Source: an uncultured bacterium
GTDB taxonomy: Bacteria; Patescibacteriota; Microgenomatia; UBA1406; GWC2-37-13
Assembly: GCA_937914905.1 (NCBI GenBank)
Contig: CALESU010000009.1
Span: forward strand, 1 to 7,335
Length of the DNA: 7,335 nt
Direction: 5' to 3'
In this document: in pieces, positions 1 to 6,076 of the stretch
How the letters are laid out: each line of letters starts with the position of its first letter
Position numbering within the stretch: position 1 is the stretch's first letter
Notes under the pieces: model-generated
Told to the model about the DNA's origin: nothing
Seen by the model: the letters and a program-made list of their open reading frames with translations, nothing else
The model's database searches: none
Program-made: the position numbers and the translations under genes

Positions 1-957
1 GAGAAGAATAACATATGCAGAATGAATGAAAAAGAAAGAGAGCAATCCGATCGAAGCGATGAATAAAGATAAAAATGCAGTCCGCTTTTTTCCAAATCGA
101 ACGGTAAGGAATGGTGCAATCCAGTCCATGATGATCGGTGGAATAAAAAATGCAGTCAATACAAAGGCTCCCAAAGAATTTTGTTTAATCAAGTCTTCTG
201 AAAGAAGTGGGCCGATCACCCAAAAAAAAGACTCCGTCATGTAGAGAAGGAAAATGTATATGAGAGGGAGGCTCATTCGTTTTGCAGTAAGTTTCCAAAG
301 CACTATTTCGTGAAGGGGAGATTTATGCACCAATTTTGGCTCAGTGAACTGAGAAGGAATGGACCTATTTCGAACGCGCATTGCAATATAAAAACAGGCA
401 GAAAAGGCTATCGCCATTCCTGCTGCATAAAAAATAGAGACACCACCATACGTGAAAATCAAGAAGGCGCTCAGCGGTGGAGCAATGGCATAACCCAGTG
501 ACTTTGTGGCATCCAAGACCGAGTAAGCAATGGTATTTCTCTCTTTAGGAATAGTGCGCGCAATATAATCATGATTCGCAAACGTCATGAGATCAAAATA
601 GATACCCCACAACCCCATCGCAAGAAGGAAAAATGGCACTATCCCGCCAATCATAAGAATAACTGCATACAAACTAGCAACGACATACATTGCCAGAAAG
701 AATCGACGGTAATGGGTTGATTTAATTACTACGGAAAGATAAAAATCAAACAAAGCACCAGTAATTGACGAAAATCCGATTATTCCCCCCATCGTTGTTT
801 TAGAGATACCTGCGCTTGTGATAAGTATCGGAACATAAAATCCCAATAGACCATCGAAGAGCTTAAGAAATATCATCGAGCCCCCCAGAAGAAGGAGTGG
901 TGAGGTTATGCCTCCGCGGTACGGTCTTCGATAAATATGGTGATACGAAGTTCTCAT
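1..957 (-). CDS. MFS-type membrane transporter, 3' end cut by the window edge
   Basis: The minus strand stays open for 319 codons from ATG at 957 to the window edge, so the C-terminus is missing. The translation is strongly hydrophobic, with about ten membrane helices visible. A conserved-looking loop between helices 2 and 3 contains GALFDF and a following RR pair (residues 67-85). Helix 5 contains SLGYAIAPPLSAF (153-165). A polar central loop (about 194-228) separates the two halves. In the second half VRFGKKRTAF (286-295) matches the MFS motif A position between helices 8 and 9. These features indicate a major facilitator superfamily exporter or uptake carrier in the cytoplasmic membrane; the substrate cannot be told. 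The start overlaps the stop of the upstream PsiE-like gene by ATGA, so the two are probably translationally coupled. No separate ribosome binding site is evident. The family call is fairly sure, the function is not. Confidence 0.8.
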   Translation of the reverse strand, partial: MRTSYHHIYRRPYRGGITSPLLLLGGSMIFLKLFDGLLGFYVPILITSAGISKTTMGGIIGFSSITGALFDFYLSVVIKSTHYRRFFLAMYVVASLYAVILMIGGIVPFFLLAMGLWGIYFDLMTFANHDYIARTIPKERNTIAYSVLDATKSLGYAIAPPLSAFLIFTYGGVSIFYAAGMAIAFSACFYIAMRVRNRSIPSQFTEPKLVHKSPLHEIVLWKLTAKRMSLPLIYIFLLYMTESFFWVIGPLLSEDLIKQNSLGAFVLTAFFIPPIIMDWIAPFLTVRFGKKRTAFLSLFIASIGLLSFFFIHSAYVILL

Positions 958-1355
958 GGATTACCAAGACAATCATCGTCAATATCTTTTTCGAAAGGAT
1001 GAACAAAGTATCGATACGTTATGACGATAATCACAAATGAAACCACTCCCAAAAACACATCAAAAGAAGTGAGGTTTGGTACGAGCATTTTTCGAGCTAC
1101 AACGAACGCAAGGAGTTCAATTATGGAGGTAAAGTGATGGGTAACAAGCATTCGAGCAAGTTCAAGTCCTATGGTGGTAAGAAGTATCCGATAGATAAGC
1201 TCGTAAAAGGTTTCTTTTGATTGCCAATCTGCCTCTAAAAAGTAAGGGATGTTGCTCGCCACATACAAAATCACTGCTCCTGTCACAATCATCGCTAGCA
1301 TAACCTCAATCCATTTCACAAGGTGAGGAATGGCAGCTTTTACTTTCATGTGCAT
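954..1355 (-). CDS. PsiE-like four-helix membrane protein
   Basis: This 133-residue protein starts at ATG 1355. A GTG at 1376 is also in frame, but it lies upstream of a TATAAT box (1368-1363), so I prefer 1355. It has a short basic N-terminus and four predicted membrane helices: about 18-41, a longer one around 50-71, a third around 74-92, and a last at about 97-118. The tail is acidic (DIDDD). The pattern ELARMLV-THHF-x5-ELLAFVVARK resembles the phosphate-starvation-inducible PsiE family (PF06146; E. coli PsiE is about the same size), whose biochemical role is unknown. It is the first gene of a unit with the MFS transporter, sharing an ATGA overlap, so it could be an accessory membrane partner of that transporter. 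The family assignment comes from remembered sequence patterns and is moderate; no Pho box is visible. Confidence 0.6.
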   Translation of the reverse strand: MHMKVKAAIPHLVKWIEVMLAMIVTGAVILYVASNIPYFLEADWQSKETFYELIYRILLTTIGLELARMLVTHHFTSIIELLAFVVARKMLVPNLTSFDVFLGVVSFVIIVITYRYFVHPFEKDIDDDCLGNP

Positions 1356-1362
1356 AAGAATG

Positions 1363-1368
1363 ATTATA
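1363..1368 (-). promoter_or_regulatory. -10 box TATAAT of the psiE-like/MFS unit
   Basis: A perfect TATAAT reads on the minus strand (1368 to 1363). It is followed by seven bases and then ATG at 1355, so transcription would be expected to begin at or within a base of the start codon. No convincing TTGACA lies 16-18 bases upstream. It sits back to back with the plus-strand box at 1391-1396. Confidence 0.6.
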
Positions 1369-1387
1369 CAGGGCACATCGGCATTTT

Positions 1388-1396
1388 TGTTATAAT
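1388..1396 (+). promoter_or_regulatory. Extended -10 promoter (TGtTATAAT) of the DUF4230 gene
   Basis: TG at 1388-1389, one spacer base, then a perfect TATAAT at 1391-1396 form an extended -10 element. This type can work without a good -35, and none is visible. Six bases (GAAGGG) separate it from ATG 1403, which puts the predicted +1 exactly on the A of the start codon. The purine run touches the ATG, too close for a Shine-Dalgarno pairing. Together these suggest a leaderless mRNA. Confidence 0.65.
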
Positions 1397-1402
1397 GAAG
1401 GG

Positions 1403-1987
1403 ATGAAAATACTTCTTACACTGCTTGGCATTGGTGTTGTGTTCGTAGGCTTGCTTTACGTTGTGAATTATTTTGCCCCTCCCGTACCTCGTATATCGAA
1501 GGTAATTACCGAAATGAGAGAGTTGGGTCGTTTGGAAACGGCAGAGTTTACCATGCAAAGTATTGTGAACTCCGACACATATCAGGGAAACATTCTCCAA
1601 GACGCATTGTTTGGAGATAAAATTCTTCTCGTTGCGCATGGTGTAGTGGTAGCAGGTATAGACCTGTCGAATATTGCAGAAAAAGACGTCAAGATTTCAG
1701 GAACCTCTCTCAAGATTACACTCCCCGCTCCCATCTTATTCTCCACTACTCTTGATGAGGGAAAAACTCATGTATATGATAGAAAGACAGGTTATCTTAC
1801 ACCCGGTGAAACGAATTTAGAATCTGACGCACGAGATCAAGCTCTTGAATCAATCCGAAAATCTGCATGTGATGGTGCTATTTTGGAAAAAGCACGCACT
1901 TCAGCAAAAGATCGGATTACTCAACTCTACCAACTCGCCGGCTTTACTTCGGTTGAAGTTGTTGTGCCTGTGGGAACGTGTAAGTGA
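1403..1987 (+). CDS. DUF4230 family membrane-anchored protein
   Basis: This 194-residue protein has an N-terminal hydrophobic segment (residues 2-24) with Lys at position 2, acting as a signal anchor, so the rest is probably extracytoplasmic. The body carries the hallmark stretch of DUF4230 (PF14014). This comprises ILLVAHGVVVAGIDLS (about 74-89), then a segment of the form DVKISGTSLKITLPAPIL, then DEGKTHVYDRKTG, and a C-terminal helical part ending in a short strand with VVVPVGTCK. The length is normal for the family. No catalytic residues are recognisable and the family's function is unknown. The start at ATG 1403 is supported by the extended -10 box just upstream. The aminomutase gene follows after 15 bases, so the two are likely co-transcribed. 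A role in envelope structure is possible, but nothing here shows it. Confidence 0.78.
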   Translation: MKILLTLLGIGVVFVGLLYVVNYFAPPVPRISKVITEMRELGRLETAEFTMQSIVNSDTYQGNILQDALFGDKILLVAHGVVVAGIDLSNIAEKDVKISGTSLKITLPAPILFSTTLDEGKTHVYDRKTGYLTPGETNLESDARDQALESIRKSACDGAILEKARTSAKDRITQLYQLAGFTSVEVVVPVGTCK

Positions 1988-2002
1988 TTTTAGCTTCACA
2001 CC

Positions 2003-3055
2003 ATGCTAGATAAGAATGATTTTGTATTCTCAACTGCAGAGTTGCATGAATATGTTCGAGAAATGGGTTTCCTTCCGGATCAAATCGATCATCATGGACT
2101 TCCGATAGATCATCATTTTTCTCTCTTAATACCCAAGTACTATCTTGACCTTATTGATTGGAATGATCCAAAAGACCCACTTGCCCTGATGGTGATTCCT
2201 CATGAAAATGAGCATGTTATTTTTCCTGATGAAATCTATGACCCGATAGGTGATAAGCGGTTCCAACCCGTCCCTGGGATCGTGCACCGATACTCAGACA
2301 GGTGCCTCCTCTTGTTGACGCAAATATGTCCTGTGCACTGTCGATTCTGTTTTCGAAAAGAGATTATGAAAGAGACGGCAGGGGTTCTTATTCCGTCGCT
2401 ATCCTACATTGCCTCGCACCCTGAGATTCGAGAAGTGATTTTATCGGGAGGCGACCCGCTCATGCTCACAGACCATACCATTAAAGTCATTATGCAGAAG
2501 CTTGAACAGTTTCCTCATGTGAAACAAATTCGCTTTCATACCAGAACTCCTGCCGTATATCCAAAAAGAATCACACCAGCTCTTGCAAAACTCCTACGTA
2601 GTGAAAAATCTGTTATTGTCATTATTCACATCAATCATCCTCGAGAAATAACCGATACATTTAAGTCACATATTTCCCTACTTCAGGAACAAGGAATCTT
2701 ACTACTTTCCCAAACCGTATTATTGAAAGGAGTGAATGCCGAAAGTGCCATTCTTGCCGAACTTTTTACCCACCTCATCGAACTAGGCATTAAACCCTAT
2801 TATCTTCATCATCTGGATAAAGCTATGGGGACGAATCACTTTCGCATCTCGCTCGACGAGGGATTGAGGTTGTATAAATCTCTTCGTGGAATAATATCGG
2901 GAGTATGTATCCCGGAATACGTGATCGATCTTCCCGGTGGCGATGGAAAAATCCCCGCAACATGGTTTACTAATAAAGGAAACGGAGTATATGAAGCTGA
3001 TAATTTTCGAGGTAAAACCGTAACATATCACGACCCTGCATGGAGACAAGAATGA
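2003..3055 (+). CDS. KamA-family radical SAM aminomutase (lysine 2,3-aminomutase / EpmB-like)
   Basis: This 350-residue protein belongs to the PLP-dependent radical SAM aminomutases, which move an amino group from the alpha to the beta carbon, typically of lysine. Cys109-x3-Cys113-x2-Cys116 would bind the [4Fe-4S] cluster, followed by FR, where Arg118 matches the substrate-carboxylate Arg of lysine 2,3-aminomutase. GGDPLM (149-154) is the SAM-binding segment. Asp272, Asp309 and Lys316 have the same mutual spacing (37 and 7) as the two lysine-binding Asp and the PLP Lys of the clostridial enzyme. The chain stops after TYHDP, so the Cys-rich zinc-binding tail of classical KamA (about 416 residues) is absent, as in EpmB (about 340). 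The CFR and GGDPLM motifs also look EpmB-like. It may make beta-lysine, modify EF-P, or do something else. It follows the DUF4230 gene by 15 bases with no visible ribosome binding site. Confidence 0.85.
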   Translation: MLDKNDFVFSTAELHEYVREMGFLPDQIDHHGLPIDHHFSLLIPKYYLDLIDWNDPKDPLALMVIPHENEHVIFPDEIYDPIGDKRFQPVPGIVHRYSDRCLLLLTQICPVHCRFCFRKEIMKETAGVLIPSLSYIASHPEIREVILSGGDPLMLTDHTIKVIMQKLEQFPHVKQIRFHTRTPAVYPKRITPALAKLLRSEKSVIVIIHINHPREITDTFKSHISLLQEQGILLLSQTVLLKGVNAESAILAELFTHLIELGIKPYYLHHLDKAMGTNHFRISLDEGLRLYKSLRGIISGVCIPEYVIDLPGGDGKIPATWFTNKGNGVYEADNFRGKTVTYHDPAWRQE

Positions 3056-3058
3056 ACA

Positions 3059-4852
3059 TTACCACCAAATATCTTCTTCTTGGGATTCAAGATCTGCGTC
3101 GGTCCGAATAAACCTTGATTTCATAGCTTCATTTCTTCTTCCAAAAATGAGTCTCCGTTTTGCATAGGTAATATGCAGGAGTTTTTTTGCACGAGTTATA
3201 CCGACATAAAATAATCGTCGCTCTTCTTCTAGTTGTTGATTGTCATCAATTGACCGCGAATGAGGCAGAATTCCTTCTTCAAGACCGGTGATAAACACTG
3301 CCTCAAATTCCAATCCTTTTGCCTGATGAAGCGTCATTAAACGAACTCCATCTTCTTGTTTTTTTCCTTTTTCACCCGAAAAATACTCTGATTCAACAAG
3401 CGCAACCTGCTCCAAAAAATCAACTAGCTGAGGGAAGCGCATTCCCACAGACTTAAGCTCTTTAATGTTTTCTAATCGTGCATAATCTTCCTCGATGTCA
3501 GGATCATAAAATCCGAGATACTCTGTTTCTTTAAAAATCTGCTCCATGAGCTCCACGGTGGGAATTTCATTCACCGAATCTTTAATCCGTTGATAGAATG
3601 ATTTGAAAGGTACAAAGCGTCTTTTTCCTAACTTCAATATGCGGTCAAGAGCACTCTTATCTTCAGGATGAAGGAGTAATCGGAGATATGACAATACATC
3701 TTTGATTTCTTTTCGTTCATAAAATCGAGTTCCTCCGATAAGCGTATACGGAATACTGTAGTGAAGAAATGCCTCTTCTAATATTCGAGATTGAGCATTG
3801 GTCCGATACAAAACAGCAATTTCTGCATGAGGCATGTCATAGGTCACTTCAGTAATTTTGTTGGCGACATACGTTGCCTCTTCCTCTTCATTTTCTGCTT
3901 GATAATATCTAATCTTTTCTCCTTCTGGGTTTTGAGTAAACAAGCGAAGAACTGGATGCGATTCATTGATTGAAATCACTTCGTATGCAAAGGTCAAAAT
4001 TTCTTGAGTGGAGCGGTAGTTTTCTTCAAGATGAATAGTGACTGCTTCAGGAAAATCAAGGGTAAAGGTATTGAGATTGCGAATATCTGCCCCTCTCCAG
4101 GAGTAAATGCTTTGTGAAAAATCCCCCACCACCGTGATGTTTCGATATTTGTTCGCAAGCATTTTAGTGAGAGCATACTGCGCGACATTCGTGTCTTGAA
4201 ACTCATCCACGAGAATGTATTTGAATCTGTCTTGATACTTGGAAAGCACTTGAGGGTGTTCTCGAAATAGCATCACGACCTTCATGATAAGATCGTCAAA
4301 ATCTACCGCAGAACTTTCTTTCAGTGCTTTTTGGTAAAGATAATATACTTCCGCAACTTCAGCAGCTTTGTAATACGAGAATTTTTCAAGGAATCGATCG
4401 GGCGTTATCAGTTGATTCTTGGCATCTGAAATTTTGGAGGCAAAATAGCGATAAGAATATTTAGTGCCCAGTTTTTTGACAATATCTTTGAGCAAATGTT
4501 CTTGATCGGAATCATCATAGATCACGTAAGAATGAGGTATTCCTATATGCTCACCATCGCGCCTTAAGATCATTGCTGATAGGGAATGGAATGTCCCTGC
4601 ATACCCCAAAACAACAGATCCGTTCGATTGATGACTAATTCTATCTTTCATTTCACGAGAAGCTTTGTTCGTGAAGGTTATCATGAGAATATGTTTGGGG
4701 TCGATTTCATGCGCGGAAATGAGATGTAAAACTTTGTGTACGATAACACGTGTTTTCCCCGAGCCTGCTCCTGCTAGAATAATGGATGGCCCGTCAGTGT
4801 GCTCTACTGCTTGTTTTTGAGACACATTTAATCCATCCAAATACGTATGCAT
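3059..4852 (-). CDS. UvrD/PcrA/Rep-type SF1A DNA helicase, short form
   Basis: This is an ATP-dependent 3'-5' DNA helicase of the UvrD/Rep family, expected to act in excision repair, replication restart or removal of blocking proteins. All helicase motifs are present, numbered from ATG 4852 (597 residues): Walker A AGAGSGKT (27-34), TFTNKAS with EM (Ia, about 59-67), GTFHS (86-90), DEFQDTN (II, 216-222), GDFSQSIYSWRGA (III, 243-255), LEENYRST (IV, 275-282), VRLMTLHQAKGLEFEAVF (V, 503-520) and RRLFYVGITRAKK (VI, 545-557). PcrA and UvrD are about 720 residues. Here the 2B region between LRLLLHP and motif V is only about 107 residues, and there is no C-terminal Tudor-like extension. A TTG at 4870 is in frame, but ATG 4852 fits the family N-terminus (LDGLN-x2-Q-x2-AV) and the promoter better. 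The gene is convergent with the aminomutase gene, 3 bases apart. Confidence 0.93.
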   Translation of the reverse strand: MHTYLDGLNVSQKQAVEHTDGPSIILAGAGSGKTRVIVHKVLHLISAHEIDPKHILMITFTNKASREMKDRISHQSNGSVVLGYAGTFHSLSAMILRRDGEHIGIPHSYVIYDDSDQEHLLKDIVKKLGTKYSYRYFASKISDAKNQLITPDRFLEKFSYYKAAEVAEVYYLYQKALKESSAVDFDDLIMKVVMLFREHPQVLSKYQDRFKYILVDEFQDTNVAQYALTKMLANKYRNITVVGDFSQSIYSWRGADIRNLNTFTLDFPEAVTIHLEENYRSTQEILTFAYEVISINESHPVLRLFTQNPEGEKIRYYQAENEEEEATYVANKITEVTYDMPHAEIAVLYRTNAQSRILEEAFLHYSIPYTLIGGTRFYERKEIKDVLSYLRLLLHPEDKSALDRILKLGKRRFVPFKSFYQRIKDSVNEIPTVELMEQIFKETEYLGFYDPDIEEDYARLENIKELKSVGMRFPQLVDFLEQVALVESEYFSGEKGKKQEDGVRLMTLHQAKGLEFEAVFITGLEEGILPHSRSIDDNQQLEEERRLFYVGITRAKKLLHITYAKRRLIFGRRNEAMKSRFIRTDADLESQEEDIWW

Positions 4853-4856
4853 AGAG

Positions 4857-4862
4857 TATAAT
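4857..4862 (+). promoter_or_regulatory. Probable -10 box TATAAT upstream of tpiA
   Basis: A perfect TATAAT on the plus strand lies 29 bases before the tpiA ATG at 4892. It would give a leader of about 20 bases beginning near 4869-4871. That leader holds a four-codon reading frame (ATG at 4871, stop TAA at 4883-4885). A weaker alternative is TGaCATAAA (4878-4886), five bases before the tpiA ATG, which would give a leaderless message. The sequence alone does not decide between them. Confidence 0.45.
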
Positions 4863-4869
4863 GATATCA
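4861..4869 (-). promoter_or_regulatory. Extended -10 promoter (TGaTATCAT) of the helicase gene
   Basis: On the minus strand TG (4869-4868), A, then TATCAT (4866-4861) form an extended -10 with one mismatch. Eight bases follow before ATG 4852, so +1 falls at or next to the start codon. It overlaps the plus-strand TATAAT at 4857-4862. No Shine-Dalgarno sequence precedes the ATG. Confidence 0.45.
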
Positions 4870-4891
4870 AATGTCGTTGACATAAACGTCT

Positions 4892-5581
4892 ATGAAGTAC
4901 CTTATTGCAAACTGGAAAGCTCAGATGACACTGACCGAAATGGGTGAATGGGTTGATGTATTTCTACGACTACTCCAAGAAGATGACATACTTGTTTCCG
5001 CCCTTTCAAAAGAACAATTCGTGATGATTATTGCTCCCCCCGCTCCTTTTCTAACCCTTTTGAAAGAAAGACTTTCTCCCTATCCTTTCATTAAACTCGC
5101 TGCGCAAGATGTATCTTCATACAAGGAAGGTAAATACACCGGAGAAATCACGGCAAAAGCATTAAAAGATCTAGTTCCCTATGCAATCATTGGCCACAGC
5201 GAAAGAAGAATGTATTTTCATGAAAGTGAAGAAGATATCGAACATAAGATTTCATTGTGCGAACAATACGGAATCACGCCGATCTTGTGTGTAAGAGGAC
5301 CTAGCGACAAGGTGTACCCATCAGCTTCTCTTATCGCCTACGAGCCTGTGGAAGCTATAGGAACAGGTCACAATGCAGACCCATCAACAGTATTAAGCAC
5401 AAAAAGACTTATGAATCTCGGCGAATCAACCGCATTTATTTACGGAGGAAGTGTAGATGAGTCTAATATGCAAACATACCTGCGTGATAATGAAGTACAT
5501 GGATTTTTGGTAGGTACTTCTTCTCTCAATCCACATACATGGTATCTCCTGTGTAAAGAAATGATCGGACCTACAATATAA
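4892..5581 (+). CDS. tpiA: Triosephosphate isomerase, short form
   Basis: This enzyme interconverts dihydroxyacetone phosphate and glyceraldehyde 3-phosphate in glycolysis, in the cytoplasm. The catalytic set is complete: Asn7 and Lys9 (ANWK), His102 in IIGHSERR, and Glu151 in AYEPVEAIGTG. YGGSV (184-188) and the phosphate-binding FLVGTSSL (205-212) are also present. At 229 residues it is about 20 shorter than usual bacterial enzymes (about 250). The gap lies between ILCVRG (131-136) and IAYEPVE (148-154), where only 11 residues replace the usual 30 or more. The normally conserved Trp of loop 6 (PVWAIGTG) is Glu154 here. ATG 4892 fits the family N-terminus, and an in-frame TAA lies just upstream. 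No ribosome binding site is visible. The gene is divergent from the helicase gene and its last 11 bases overlap the convergent surface-protein gene. Confidence 0.95.
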   Translation: MKYLIANWKAQMTLTEMGEWVDVFLRLLQEDDILVSALSKEQFVMIIAPPAPFLTLLKERLSPYPFIKLAAQDVSSYKEGKYTGEITAKALKDLVPYAIIGHSERRMYFHESEEDIEHKISLCEQYGITPILCVRGPSDKVYPSASLIAYEPVEAIGTGHNADPSTVLSTKRLMNLGESTAFIYGGSVDESNMQTYLRDNEVHGFLVGTSSLNPHTWYLLCKEMIGPTI

Positions 5582-6038
5582 GAGAGATTATTACGAGAAG
5601 TGCCCCACCGAGTGCAACTGGCTGAAGAAAGTCCCCAAACCCCGCAACAGGAAGTTCTGTGGGCACTGTGGGAGCCATGGTGGGTATTTGTGTTGGAATA
5701 GTGGTGGCAAATCCCGCGGTGATTGTGGGCAAGATAAGAGTGGGTGTTGGGCTTTGTGGTAATGAACTAGTGGGGCTCGTCGAAATGAGAGGGGTAATAG
5801 ACATATTGGGCGTAACGGTGGGACTCGTACTATTATATGCGATGGTGGGAGTAGGCCCTGCTTGTGCGAGAAAATCAGGATCTTCAATAAATTCATCTTC
5901 CTCTGAGGCTTGACTCAAGAAAATGCCGAGTGGGTTTGAACCATCTTGAATTAAGATAGTTAAGTATCCTGCACCTGCCAAAAGAAGAATTACAAAAACG
6001 ATCAGTATTGCGGATTTCGTGTCTATCTGTTTCCCCAT
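5571..6038 (-). CDS. Thr/Pro-rich anchored surface protein with C-terminal LPVAG motif
   Basis: I do not recognise a named family for this 155-residue protein, but its architecture is clear. It has an N-terminal basic stretch and hydrophobic anchor (about 10-30), an acidic patch around 46-55 (EEDEF, EDPD), then a low-complexity Pro/Thr/Ser linker (62-127). LPVAG (129-133) is followed by a hydrophobic helix (about 138-155) that ends the protein. The LPxxG-plus-helix ending resembles a sortase sorting signal, but the usual basic residues after the helix are missing. It could be a double-anchored or cell-wall-linked stalk, or simply a surface protein with a spacer. The lack of any globular domain makes enzymatic activity unlikely. 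It lies 38 bases downstream of mraY with its own candidate -10 box, and its 3' end overlaps the tpiA stop. The open frame with biased composition and a sensible topology supports a real gene. Confidence 0.75.
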   Translation of the reverse strand: MGKQIDTKSAILIVFVILLLAGAGYLTILIQDGSNPLGIFLSQASEEDEFIEDPDFLAQAGPTPTIAYNSTSPTVTPNMSITPLISTSPTSSLPQSPTPTLILPTITAGFATTIPTQIPTMAPTVPTELPVAGFGDFLQPVALGGALLVIISLIL

Positions 6039-6049
6039 ACGTTCATTCT

Positions 6050-6055
6050 AGTATA
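6050..6055 (-). promoter_or_regulatory. Candidate -10 box TATACT of the surface-protein gene
   Basis: TATACT reads on the minus strand (6055-6050), in the 38-base gap after mraY. Eleven bases separate it from ATG 6038, predicting a leader of only about five bases and no room for a ribosome binding site. No clear -35 or TG extension is seen. Read-through from mraY is an alternative source of transcript. Confidence 0.4.
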
Positions 6056-6076
6056 GGAAGGGTCTTCGTGCAAATG

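Noticed and set aside
26..501. Short plus-strand open frames of 72 and 63 codons near the left edge
   Set aside because: They lie antisense to the long open MFS transporter frame, which shows membrane-helix periodicity and continues to the edge. Their translations show no domain.
1364..1639. Minus-strand frame of 91 codons inside the DUF4230 gene
   Set aside because: It is antisense to a recognisable family and crosses the divergent promoter region.
2084..2118. Direct repeat of GATCATCAT encoding two DHH triplets in the aminomutase N-terminus
   Set aside because: It is two short copies only, within coding sequence. It looks like codon-level coincidence, not a regulatory repeat or metal site I can support.
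3047..3082. CAAGAA ... TTCTTG inverted repeat at the aminomutase/helicase convergence
   Set aside because: The stem is 6 bp with a loop of about 24 bases and no T-run, so it is not a credible intrinsic terminator.
5591..5896. Minus-strand frame of 101 codons in another frame of the Thr/Pro-rich gene
   Set aside because: It is an out-of-frame reading of a low-complexity region. The 155-residue frame has anchor, linker and C-terminal helix in sensible order.
5659..5913. Plus-strand frame rich in Gly and Val that looks like a membrane protein
   Set aside because: It is the complement of the Pro/Thr-rich linker. ACN and CCN codons read backwards give Val and Gly codons, so the hydrophobicity is an artefact.
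6062..6072. Small hairpin-like GAAG/CTTC in the mraY to surface-protein gap
   Set aside because: The stem is about 4 bp with no T-run, which is within chance and not a supportable terminator.
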